Shown: positions 1-10,507 of the stretch, piece by piece
Layout: every line of letters begins with the position of its first letter
How positions within the stretch are numbered: the first letter of the stretch is position 1
Origin: Anthopleura xanthogrammica
Taxonomy: Eukaryota > Cnidaria > Anthozoa > Actiniaria > Actiniidae
Assembly (NCBI GenBank): GCA_964019055.1
Contig: OZ025209.1
Span: 6,435,071 to 6,499,070, forward strand
Length of the DNA stretch: 64,000 nt
Direction: 5' to 3'
The notes under the pieces: model-generated
The model's database searches: none
Seen by the model: the letters and a program-made list of their open reading frames with translations, nothing else
What the model was told of the DNA's origin: nothing
Program-made: the position numbers and the translations under genes

Positions 1-215
1 AAGTCCGTAAAACGCAAGAGTGGGTAGCTTGCAGAATTATAAAAAGGGCTGTAAGCCTGGTTTCCACATGTCGGCGACACGCCTGCGATGCCACGACGGT
101 CATAATGGTACGCCGTGAGCCCGTGGTTGGTGAAATGCTAAGTGTAAGAAAAACGATAGATGGTTGCACTAAATGTAAGCTGCACTACGGCGCACTTTCT
201 TAGCTGTCCCAGAAA

Positions 216-2469
216 TTAATGAAACTGCATTTTGACCGGTGACTGCACGGCTGCTTGGTTGAGATATTCCGTGGATTCCCGCTTCTCTACTTCGTCGAAT
301 GTCGCTAGCTGTGCCTTGGGTGGCGATTGCACGGTGGTTTGGTCAAGGAATTCCCTGCCTCGTCTCTCCATCGCTTCCCATACATCATCCCCAGCCTTGA
401 AATCAGGCTTCGACAAGCCCAGTCGAACACGAAGATTACGCAAAGGCGTGCGACGAGAACTTGTATTTGATGTATTTGGATTATTTAGATCACTGTTAAA
501 TATTTCCAGTGTTTTTTCTATCTCGTCTTTGCGTGTATCTCCTGTTAATGCACTAACCAAGGATTTATGCAGTTGACGACATTCTTTACTTGAAGGACCA
601 AACGTTGTCGCATTCTTCATAAAAAGCGCATCTAGCTTGCATACCACATCTGAATTCGTTCCAGCAAAGTGCCCAGCTAGTTCTTGGAGAACTTTGACTT
701 TTTGTCTTCTCTGGTAGCGATCAGGATCACCGAACACCGAAGGAAGGACGTTTTGGGCACGTTGCCTTACACGGACACTAACTTGCGAGAAGGACTCTCC
801 ACCCCGTGCGAGACGATCTCCAACTTCTTCAAGAAGTTTAGGAGCATAATCGTACGGGGACGCATTCCAGCGAGGGACAAGGTTCGTATCCCAAGTAACG
901 AAGAACTTATCCCCACCTAAGCTCCCACCTCCACATTCTAGAGCATGAGGTCGTGGTCCATGGACTGGGAAGACTATACAATCACTAAGGTAACTGTACT
1001 CGGGATGTTTCCTCTGAACTCGCAACACACGAACATCACCCGGGTAGTAACAAGGGTAACGCATTACAACAACTTTGTCAACCGCATCCAACTCCAGTCT
1101 ATCTTCTTCGCACATCGTAGGACTAAAATAGCATTCGCCATATTTAAGCTTCTCGTACGGGTCACAAACACCGAAGACTATACGGGATTTGGGGACAAAA
1201 ACTCGCAGCCGGGTTTTTAGACCGTGATGAGAGTTAGGAAGATTTCTGCCACCTTCGATTTGGTCTCCATGCTTCATATTTTGAATTTCAGTTTGTCTAA
1301 GCTTTTCAAGTTCATCGTGTATTTCTTGATGACCTGTTAGGAGAGAAAAATCAGTATATTTTTAGGATATTTTTCTAAGGAAACAATTAAGAAAGATGGA
1401 AAGTTATAAATATATCTCAAAAACTACATGTAATCAGTTAGAGTTAGAGTTGGTTAGTAGCAACAACCAATAAAGATCCCAAACCCTACCAAGAGCAGTT
1501 CTTCAACAGACCTGATGTTTGTAGTTTACGCAATAGTTCTGCTCTTCCGGTTGCTTGCAGAAAATATGCCGCCCGAGATCTGTTTGTACAGAGGTTATCC
1601 AACATAACGTAGTAATCTTCTTGCAGCTGTTTGAGGTAGTCATGTGACACACCTCGATCAGCCAATAGCATCACACTTTGTATATTAAGGTAGCCAATGG
1701 TGTAAGGCTTTGAGTAGTCTAACACTGCAAAGGTATCCAAGTCATTCCGTAGCCTCGCATCTGCGATGTCAAACTTCTTCATGGATTCTCGGAATTCAAC
1801 TTTGGCAGCGTGTAAATCAGTACGAATAACAAGAACGCCATAGAAACCTTGATATAGGGTCAGAACAACGCAAGGTGGTGCGTGGAGCTGTTCGATCATC
1901 TGAATTTCAGCAGCGAATAGAATGGACATGTAGCCGCAACCGCGCGTGAAGTTGTACTTTGTCCTCTCTACATCTTTGATCACCACATACTCATCCTGTC
2001 TTAGAGAGAAAGAGTGTGTAAATCCAGTTAGCAACAATCCAATGCACCCCGCTCGCTTGGAAACACTTTTAACTCGATCAAAGTTGATAAACCGTGCCAG
2101 AAAGTCGTATATAGTAAGATCTGAGTCACTGACCAGATAACACGTCTTCCCTCGAAGCCGGTACTTGGATTGACCCAGGAATCTATAGGTAGCTCCGTCA
2201 AGACAAACACCACGTCTGAGCACTTCTGAGATATAGCTACTCTCACCGTTTGCACACGGCCGAAAGCACACAACCATAATCTTATCGAGTACAAGATTAT
2301 CAGTTGTATGATTAATGTACTGGAGTAGTAGGTTCTCTTGGATAGACTGGTAGGAAAATGATTGGATTTGTTCTCCTCTCATGATCACGTGTTTGACAAG
2401 TCCACGTTCGATGTGTTCTGGGGGAGGGTGGACGACCAGACGGTCGGGGACAAAGTATGGATAGGCCAT
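216..2469 (-). CDS. RdRP-1: cellular RNA-dependent RNA polymerase paralogue with a degenerate active site
   Basis: Two exons, 2469-1512 and 1333-216, join in phase (donor CAG|GTCTG, acceptor CTAACAG|GT) to give 691 residues, nearly the length of the two RdRP copies downstream. The family is recognised from the conserved block around residues 90-190 (YRFLGQS, then NFTRGCGYMS) and from the two-barrel core up to the metal-binding loop. Family members copy single-stranded RNA into double-stranded RNA for silencing. The loop should read DLDGD; here residues 457-461 read SLGGD (909-923), so two of three metal-binding Asp are lost and catalysis is unlikely. Two introns present in copies 2 and 3 are absent, so this is an older, divergent paralogue on the opposite strand. 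Its tail ends in two related copies of an AVQSP/TVQSP motif. The first-exon donor is the least certain border. Family call strong; loss of activity inferred. Confidence 0.87.
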
Positions 2470-3248
2470 TTTTTATTGAGGCTAGTTTTTAAACTTGTCT
2501 AAAACATGTCCACAAGAATGTTTCTTTAAGGTCTACTTTCTTGCTCGGTTTCTTGTTGTTATTGTCATTTTCCATGACCCAACATTAGTGACAGAAGAAG
2601 TATAAATCTACACAGATAAAGAAATAATGCAAAATTAAAAGTCAATAATGTATCCAAGGAGTTTTACAGGGACCACAAAAGTGGCAAAATGCAGAGGATC
2701 TCCGCCTCTACCCAATATTTCAAAATTGCAACACCAACACTTTATTCTCTGTCCTCCCCCCATGAGTGTTCTGACTCATATCCCGCTGGGTTTCAATCAG
2801 CTGATAAAAGTCTTTGAATCTCATTATCTGCTCCAAATGGTGGTCAAACACTGACCACCATGTGCTGTCAACCGGAAAGAATTCTATCGAAAACTTGTGA
2901 TTCAGCTGAGGAACATTCCGCACGGGACAGGAAATGACGTCAAGTGAAACCCAGCTATATCCCGAATCACGTAAGATTTTTTTCTAGTTTCCCGAATCCC
3001 GTGCTATAATTTAACCGTTTCCCATGTCCCGCGAATACCCTTCCAGATCCTGTTACATGTGAAGTATAAATAAACTTAAATTTAGCTTAAGACTGATACG
3101 TTCGAGTGGCATGTAGTTGTAGTGTTTATATCAGAGTGAAGTGATAAGTTCAGGAATCTCAGTTTTTCAGACTAGGATTTATGATAAACTCACCTTGAAT
3201 CGCTGAGAAAGTCTTTGTTTACCTCGTCGAAGCTATCTTAGTGAATGA

Positions 3249-3348
3249 CAAAGTTCATTGCTTGAGTCACGTTCACATCACACTGATCTTCTAGATACCT
3301 GTCTGTGCTCAGAAAATATAGCATGATAAGAACGTGACTCAATGAACT
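3249..3348. repeat. Imperfect hairpin element
   Basis: Inverted arms TTCATTGCTTGAGTCACGTT and AACGTGACTCAATGAACT flank about 60 bases. No coding content; probably a small MITE. Confidence 0.6.
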
Positions 3349-3700
3349 GTGTAGGTATTTACAGTCAAACCAGCTCCTGCGTTGCTATCAAGGTTGGAAG
3401 ATTCAGTTTTTATTTTTTGAAATTTGATTTCTAGTTTGTTTTGAATCTTACAAAAAATGAAACGGAACTTCCAAATTTCAAATCAGGCCTTGATTTAAAT
3501 TTCGGTGCCAAAAGCGAAGACCGTTTGTCTGAGAAAAACCTTGGATGGTTGGGAAAACTTTTAATTACAAGAACTTGCATTTGGAGGATGCCTGTTTTAT
3601 GAGTCAAATGAGTGAAATGAGTCATGAGTCATAAGTCAAATAGCAAAATTACCAATATTTCTTAACTTATGACACACCCTAAATTTATTGTTACAATTAA

Positions 3701-4010
3701 TGCAATAAATCCCATATTCAACTGTCTTACTCATTAGTATGCGTTTAACAGTAGCGATAACCTTTATTTATCGTATCGAAACGAATTCTACTTTTCGCAA
3801 CGATTGCTGCAACTTGTCTCGCAACATTTTTCAAATTGCACTGTAGGTTACACGCCGCAATGCTCCATGCAACTCGTCTCGCAATGCCGTTGCGACACAA
3901 GTTGCAGAGAAAATTGCTCCGTGTAATCGCGCCTTAATGCGATAAATCCCATATTCAACTGTCTTACTCATTAGTATGCGTTTAACAGTGGCGATAACCT
4001 TCATTTATCG
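3701..4010. repeat. 73-bp direct repeat pair around a GTTGC-rich insert
   Basis: A 73-base segment at 3701-3773 recurs almost unchanged at 3938-4010. The 164 bases between hold several short GCAACTTGTCTCGCAA-like motifs in both orientations. This fits a small mobile element with a duplicated flank, or a local duplication. Confidence 0.65.
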
Positions 4011-4278
4011 CCACTAGCTGGCCACTAGTGATGATGACTATAAATCTTTCTTTTTTTTTTACTCGTTCGTATTATAGAGAACATTATCTTGGCCTTGAAT
4101 TAGAAAAAAAATCATTTCGATTTTGTTCCGATTTTATTTTCACCTTTACAAAGATATATGATATTTTGTTTCGTATTGTTACTTCTTTTTCAGCTTCTTT
4201 TTTTTTTTTTTTTGCTGCATTTTGACGAAAAAGGCTTTAAATCTATTTATCTATCATGTATCAGCGTTGGATTATTAC

Positions 4279-4454
4279 CCAATTGCCCACTTTCGATGTT
4301 CTGGTTGAGGGATCACGCACGAAGAAATTCAAGGCGATGCTCCGGGGAAACAAAAGAAAATATCAGGATTACTCTATTGTTTCCCCGGAGCCTCGTCTTC
4401 AATTGCTGTGTGCGTGATCGGCACTCGACCAGAATATCGAAAGTGGGCTATTGG
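4279..4454. repeat. Palindromic MITE
   Basis: Long imperfect inverted arms run from CCAATTGCCCACTTTCGAT to its near complement at the right end. An inner pair reads CTCCGGGGAAAC and GTTTCCCCGGAG. No coding content. Confidence 0.75.
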
Positions 4455-4536
4455 CTGATATCCTGTTTTATTATACATTTTACTCAGTATCTCGCTTCTG
4501 ATTGGTCGAGAGCCCTCAGCCAATCACTGATATCGT

Positions 4537-4599
4537 TTGAACTCGACATGATAAATGTATCATCCGTACAGATAATATATTTATCATGTCGAGTTCAAA
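4537..4599. repeat. Short hairpin
   Basis: Arms TTTGAACTCGACATGATAAA and its complement flank about 23 bases. Confidence 0.7.
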
Positions 4600-4684
4600 G
4601 GTTACCATGGAAATGGAAATGCGTTTGCTATTTTTTCGAAAGCAGAATTAAATCTTTATTCTTAGTTTACGAAATGTATAATAA

Positions 4685-4834
4685 AACAATTATTGAATTC
4701 GTTTTTCGCATGATATCGTAAATATCAAGACCTCGGCCGTTTTATCCGCCTCAGCCTACGGCTTCAGCAGATAACACGGCCTTGGTCTTGATAATTTACG
4801 ATATCATGCTTAACCTCATCCAATAATTGTTTAA
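4685..4834. repeat. Palindromic MITE
   Basis: Inverted arms include GCATGATATCGTAAAT and its near complement, with GGCCG/CGGCC near the loop. The arms extend outward through AACAATTATTG and its complement, giving an element of about 150 bases. Confidence 0.75.
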
Positions 4835-5156
4835 TGAGTATTTTTAATGTATAATCGTAATTCGATAAATCCTGGGTTTTATCCCCCAGCTTTTTTAGTT
4901 GCAATACTATCTCGAAAAATAGAACCTCTACAAGGTCAGATCCAGGATTTTTTTTAAAGGAGGGTTCCAAACTTATACTAAGTAAAAATAAGAACAAAAA
5001 AATCAAAGTTCTTTCAATAAAATGACGACGGATTGACGATTGAAAACAAGGGGGTCTGGACCCCCCAACCCTCCCCCTTGATCTGTATCCTCTACATGTA
5101 TTAAACTATCATGTATTATTTTTTAATTATTACTCTGGGCTTTGCTGTGATTGAAT

Positions 5157-5468
5157 TCAAGCTAAAAAGCAACCTTTCTTTTGTTCTGGCTCATCATCCT
5201 GAACATTAATGTTGCTGGATGGCTCTTCACTGTCCTTGCTCAGTTGTTCTGTTAGAATGTCTTCTGCTAAAGCATAAAATGCTTCCTTAATATTCTCATT
5301 TGTCTCAGTACTCACTTCAAAAAAGCGTAAGCCACGTTCTTTTGCTATCTGCCAAGGAAATGTTTTTTAGTTGTAAAAACAACTACAATGAAAATGGCAA
5401 CGAACGGTTGGTGATGATGATGGAGGTTATGTTGATGTCAACGATGATGGTGATGGTGATGATGATGG

Positions 5469-5521
<53 letters not shown>

Positions 5522-6279
5522 GTGGTGGTGTTGATGGTGATGTCAATTTAAATGGTGGTGTTGAACACAATATGATCTTGATGGTGGGGATGTTATTATG
5601 ATGTTGATGATGATAGTGGTGGTGGTGATGTTGATGATGATGATGATAGTGGTGGTGGTGATGTTGACAATGATGATGATAGTGGTGGTGGTGATGTTGA
5701 TGTTGATGATGATAGTGGTGGTAGTGATGTTGATGATGATGATGATGGTGATGGTGATGATGATAATGATGGTGGAAGTGATGTTGACTGGATGATGATG
5801 ATGATGATGATGACAATGATGATGACTTTCATGCAAATGGTCTAGTAAATGAATTATTACATGACCATCAAATCTCAAGACATCTAACAGTAGCTGTGCT
5901 AGTATTTTTATCTGGTGGCAGAACTTCACTGGTTATGTAATTATGAAAAAGGGTTTAGCTACCTGCTCTCCCCGTTCTTTGGTGACCATTCTCTTATGCT
6001 CCATGTGGCATTTGTTTCCAACAATCACAACCTGGACATGTTTTTGTGCATGCTGTAAGTAATAAATGGCAATGTAGATTTATTGTATATTTCCTTATGT
6101 CTAGTCTCCTACCCAGCCGCTGCTAGGGCATCTCTACATTGAGGGGGGGATCTCTACATTGAGATGACCCTAGCAGTGGCTGTGCAAGAGACTACCTTGT
6201 GTCAGAAACATTATCATTCAGTTATCTTTATGACAAACACATCAAGTGGTCACTTCCCATTAACCTCAACAAATCATTC

Positions 6280-6315
<36 letters not shown>

Positions 6316-9280
6316 TTTTGGCAAATTTAGAGTAGAGTCACACCATTTTTTGCCCCTTTTTTTTGCTTTGGCAATCTTGGTGATTTTTTGCACCCCCCCC
6401 CCCCCCCCTCCTTTGAGTTTCTTCCATCTCTACTGAATAATGCTCAAAGATGGATCGCCGTGTGCACCAAGGGACAAAATGTCTGCCCAACATAAAGGCT
6501 GAGGTGTACATAATATTTTTAATATAATTTTACTTTAATTGTTAATTTATTTCAAATACATAATTTAACAGAATACCTCTTCAATGTTTCTTAGCCAATT
6601 TGAGATGTTTTCAAATGTTTCTTCTTGAGTGATATCGTAGACCACCATTATACCCTGAAAGAATCAAACGTTTTTTTCTATGATCTAAAAAGCACAAAGG
6701 TTTAAACCAAAACAGCAGTTAGCCTGAGTAAAGTTGGACTAGATCTGGACTTATTCCCCCCCCCCCCCCCTCCCACACACACACACTCTGACACACAAAC
6801 ACATGGTTACATGCATAGATCTAAAAAAAAGTTGAAATGAATTGAAGAATGAAAGCACAACTAGAATAAAAACTCCTTAGACCCACCCTCTTGAAAATTC
6901 TAATCTCCCACATCTGGTCAATAGACCCCTTTCACATGATGTCAATTAAAGCAGCTCCATTTGGAGAACAAAATAAAAGAATTTCAATCACCTGAGAATT
7001 GAAACCTATTGTTTTGTCCTCCAAATTCAGATGCATAATTTTCTGACATGCTGCATGGGGTCTACAGTATATAATATATATGAGAAACTGCTAAAGAAGA
7101 AAGACTGGTTTCAAATGGTTATTGATACCTGCGCAATAAAAATATTGGGTTATTTGATTATTCATTCTGAGTTTTCATAAAAAATTTGAAGACTCCAAAC
7201 TTCACCTTCATTTCACACTAAAATTCTAAGTGATGGCCTTTCTGGGCTCTTTCTGGGGAGTTTTTCTACCTTGGCATGGCAATTGTTAAAGAATCTAATC
7301 AAAACTCAATGCAAATAGATAACTTATTTTCAAGTTTTGAGTCAGAGTGAATAAATTATGAACTCTTGATCAATTTTAGAATAATAAATTCTTTAGTGGA
7401 TAATTTCTAGGGGTATATAGTACTTGAGCTCTTTTGACAGTAACAAGAGAAGCTTAATCAGGATTATGCTTTGCATATTGTTTACCAATATGGCAGCTAC
7501 TGTAGCTAGTGACATAACATGCACTACACACCAAGAATAGTCAATTCAAAAAACATTGTCGTTGAAATTATAGCCTCAATTGCAAGCCCTACGCAACTCG
7601 GCCTAATGGATGTATATAGGTATATATATAGAAATCACTGAAGCAGTACTTTACTGCAAGCTTTGATTGATACAGCAATGTTGCCTTTTAATGCCTTAAG
7701 ATTTTCAAAATTGTCAGGGACTTCTTTAACTAAATAATTAAGAGTCATAACAACCTTTGTTTTCCTTTTGCAAGATCCAAAACATGCATCTAATGGCTTG
7801 TTGCTCGCCATCACTATCTTATTAGTATGTGAGAACAATCAATTCAGAGCTAATATTTACTGCTTCAGTGGTTTCTACCCATACTTTCTTTAGGTCAAAT
7901 TATGTAGGCTTGAGCTATAGCTAGCTGGTCCAACGTTTTTTGAATTGACTGTAAAATTATACAATTTATTTACCATTGCTCCTCTATAATAAGCTGTTGT
8001 AATGGTATGGAATCTTTCCTGGCCAGCTGTATCCCTGATTAGAGAAATACAAATGTAGTAGCAGGTACTTCAATCATTTTGGTCCATAAGTTATTAAGCA
8101 ATTACACTTGTTACAAACATGGCAGACACAAATGGATAGCCTGGGTGGAGGGGGTGAAAACAATCCTATATAGACAGTCGTCCATGATCTGTGTTTTTGA
8201 TTATTCACCTTTCAAGCTTCATCTTTATTACTGGTGTTTACATGCATTAAGAATTGTAGTTACACTACTAAGGGAAAAGCCAGCTTTACACAGAACTCCA
8301 CAGAACACGGACGACTGACTAGCCTTGTTTTCACCTCCTCAACCCAGGCAGTCTGCATGTGTCTGCCATGTTCGGTATCAGTGTATACCCATCCCCCCCC
8401 ACTCCTAGCGAAGGATTAGAATTTTTAAGTTTCACCTTGAGAAGTGGCTGATCCGAGTGGAGTATTCTACTGATTGTATTTTATGGCATTTTCCAGGGGA
8501 CCCTGAGGTACTGGTGTAGGAAGGGGGGCCACCCCTCCCCCCCCCCCCCCCCCCCCCCCCACAATTTTTTGGTAATTAGTAAAGTGTTGTTTTTTTTTAT
8601 TTGTTTATTTTTTTTTTTTTACTTTTTTATTCTGGGTGCTGTGATGTATTTCCGGGTCCAACTGTTCATATAAACCTCTAAAATAAAGCAAAAATGTTCT
8701 CAATGATCTCCACCTGCAACAGTTAGAATTTTGGACAACAAACCCTGTCACGAAGATAAGAAAAATCTTTATAAAACTGATTTCCGCTTTGGACCCGGAG
8801 TTCGATTGACGTCACACTTAAAAGCTCAAGAAAAACCTTTCAGTCTTCCTAAGATTAAATAATAACGATAAATAAAGTAAAACTTAATCTTGAGTTAAAG
8901 AGACAGATCAGCAAGTACATCGTTCCAAAGCTTAAGAGTAGCACTTACCATATATGTAACTTGATCTTTTTCCCTTGCATTTCAATGGTTTTGATCTTGA
9001 AATCAACTCCTTAAAAAAATTACAAAGAAAAATCAGTTAAAAAATTATTATCTCGTGTGACACAGCTCATCACCACGAAATTAATTTCTTGTTATCATTG
9101 GATCAGAAGCAGTCAACAAGCTCAGATAGGTGACTAAAAGCCACGCACGAAAGCTCATTCATTACCTATGGTCGAGATTAGTTCGGATTCTTGTGCAAAT
9201 TTGAATAATATTTTTGACTTTTCAACACCAGAATCCCCTATAAGAAGTATTTTGAAGAGGTAATCATAACTTTTCGCCAT
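5157..9280 (-). CDS. Rab8/10-like small GTPase with altered nucleotide-binding motifs
   Basis: Six exons in phase, 9280-9166, 9009-8949, 8034-7974, 6654-6577, 6052-5963 and 5348-5157, give 198 residues, a normal Rab length. Rab identity is clear from the switch I segment [11 protein letters not shown], the DTAGQERF motif (60-67) and YYRGAMGI (74-81), nearest to Rab8/Rab10/Rab13. Those proteins direct exocytic and polarised membrane traffic. Three nucleotide-contact motifs are abnormal: the P-loop reads GDSGVEKS (15-22) with Glu at the last Gly; NKxD reads NKCH (118-121); SAK reads STE (148-150). Loop 2 is a few residues short of Rab8. The C-terminus CFLA is a CaaX-like prenylation site, as in Rab8 and Rab13. 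All splice sites and the frame are intact, so it is probably expressed but poorly able to hold GTP. The degeneracy is seen; its effect is inferred. Confidence 0.88.
5419..5820. repeat. GAT/GGT-rich trinucleotide microsatellite
   Basis: Interrupted ATG/GGT triplets fill much of the last Rab intron. Three arrays in the middle share a GATGATAGTGGTGGTG period. Open frames on both strands here (poly-His, poly-Met, poly-Ser) are artefacts. Confidence 0.85.
6922..7064. mobile_element. TAGACC-family MITE, copy 1
   Basis: The ends are TAGACCCCTTTCACATGA and a complement ending GGGGTCTA. Inner arms carry TTTGTCCTCCAAATT-like sequence. It is one of five copies in the window (others at 35381, 43570, 52495 and 54643) and lies in a Rab intron. 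Confidence 0.8.
7140..7441. mobile_element. Terminal-repeat element, copy 1 of 2
   Basis: The sequence closely matches 23901-24220: ATTCA(T/C)TCTGAGTTTTCAT on the left, a central CACACTAAAATTCTAAG block, then GAGTCAGAGTGAATAA on the right. The left outer end is eroded; the right end keeps CTTTTGACAGT. Confidence 0.75.
7539..7950. mobile_element. 412-bp terminal-inverted-repeat element
   Basis: The ends read AGTCAATTCAAAAAACATTG and CAACGTTTTTTGAATTGACT. A 67-codon open frame inside is not recognisable as a transposase. It lies in a Rab intron. Confidence 0.6.
8116..8372. mobile_element. Palindromic MITE in Rab intron 2
   Basis: Inverted arms of roughly 80 bases begin AACATGGCAGACACA on the left and end TGTCTGCCATGTT on the right. 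Conserved inner blocks are GTGAAAACAA and CAGTCGTCC. Confidence 0.75.
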
Positions 9281-10507
9281 GTTTGCATCTCCCACTCTGA
9301 TAGTTTCCGCCTTTCGCAACATGTCACGAAATCGATAAGGTCACGCGCCAGGGTATTCCCCTAAAACAAAAGCACTTGTTGGGCTTCTCTCATAATGCTA
9401 CTATAAATATATTGTATAATATAACAGAAACGATTAAAAAGATAATTTCATTGAACAAATAAATCATTAGGAAAAACATATATTTTGTCGTTATTGATGT
9501 AATATTCGCAAAATTTGAACTCGGAGTTTAATAATAATTAATAATCAAAGGATTTCATTGGGCTTCCTGTGGACAAAAAGGACTGGGCCTTCCAGGTTGG
9601 ATTATGTCATGTTTAATGCAATTTTTCCTGGAAATTTTCCGACAAGCTAGTGACGTTTTTCAAACGAATCTGAGAAAAAAGCTGTCAATAGCTATCAATA
9701 GAAGGGGAATATGGATTAATACTGAACTGATAATACTGAACTACTGCTTTTCAAATAAGTAAGTTCAAAACCTTTACTCTGCAATATAAGAATGTATCTC
9801 AGTTGAGCTTGAAACTACGTACCGAAGTTTTGTCACTAAGTTTTTCCCCCTGACAACATGCACTTTTCAACGACGAAACTTCGTGACCAAACTTCGTTCG
9901 TCCCAAGTTCAACTGAGAAGCGTAGTATACGTACGATTAGATTTTCTACTTATTTATAAACGCTATATTTAGTTGATCTTTAATACTTCTAGCACACGTT
10001 ATCTGCTTTTCTTTATTTCTGAGAAAGCCTTGAAAGCCAGACGCTATTTCTAATATGTTGCTCTACATTTTAATATTAGAAAGGGCGAGAGAATCACTGC
10101 TTATTTAATATTAATTAAAAGCTAGTCTTTTAGTGGCAGCAGAGTATTTTTGCATTTCTTCGCCGTTTATGTAATTTGATATCTAAATAATGTTCCATAA
10201 TAAATCTACTCCAATTCATGGCCTTGGCGTCATGTCACATTTGTGTATTGATCTCCGATTAGAACTGTCCAGGCGATTTTTGCTGCAATTTTCATTGTCA
10301 GTAATTCTAGTTGCGATAACCCTGCTATCTGCCACAAAAACTCTCCACACAAAAAACCATCATGTATTTGCACATACATATTCAACATATTCACGTTCAG
10401 TGAACTCATCCTCCACCACCAACGGTGTGCAGCGAATCGGTCCATTTCACTTTAACAAAAGAACATATCTTGTTATTTATCAGATGAATTCACATCAAGA
10501 AGACGTG
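9281..10507. other. Divergent intergenic region between Rab and RdRP-2
   Basis: It holds the 5' flanks of two divergent genes. A stretch near 9550-9620 (GGGCTTCCTGTGG, then AAGGACTGGGCCT) recurs near 13560 upstream of RdRP-3 and marks the start of the duplicated unit. An in-frame extension upstream of RdRP-2 (10190-10507) contains a possible acceptor TTATTTATCAG and is not conserved in copy 3, so it is read as intron or 5' UTR. Confidence 0.55.

Larger units (their letters stand above)
2470..5156. other. Intergenic, no gene seen; hairpin-rich
   Basis: This lies between the start of RdRP-1 and the 3' end of the Rab gene. Open frames here (for example 4158-4721) run through palindromic elements and are not credible genes. 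Around 2780-2945 a diverged stretch resembles 41290-41430, both ending in GGAAATGACGTC, so it is probably a dispersed repeat. Confidence 0.6.

Noticed and set aside
232..1220. Forward-strand frames opposite RdRP-1
   Set aside because: They lie antisense to a conserved exon and show no family features.
4158..4721. 187-codon open frame
   Set aside because: It crosses three palindromic elements, has no recognisable domain and starts in a poly-T tract.
5427..5929. Overlapping poly-His, poly-Met and poly-Ser frames
   Set aside because: They are translations of the GAT/GGT microsatellite in the last Rab intron.
8520..8640. Poly-C and poly-T tracts as possible regulatory elements
   Set aside because: Homopolymer runs like these recur across the window beside MITEs and carry no specific signal.
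10190..10507. N-terminal extension of RdRP-2 with a hydrophobic segment
   Set aside because: It precedes a probable splice acceptor (TTATTTATCAG) and is not conserved in RdRP-3 or RdRP-1, so it is read as intron or UTR.
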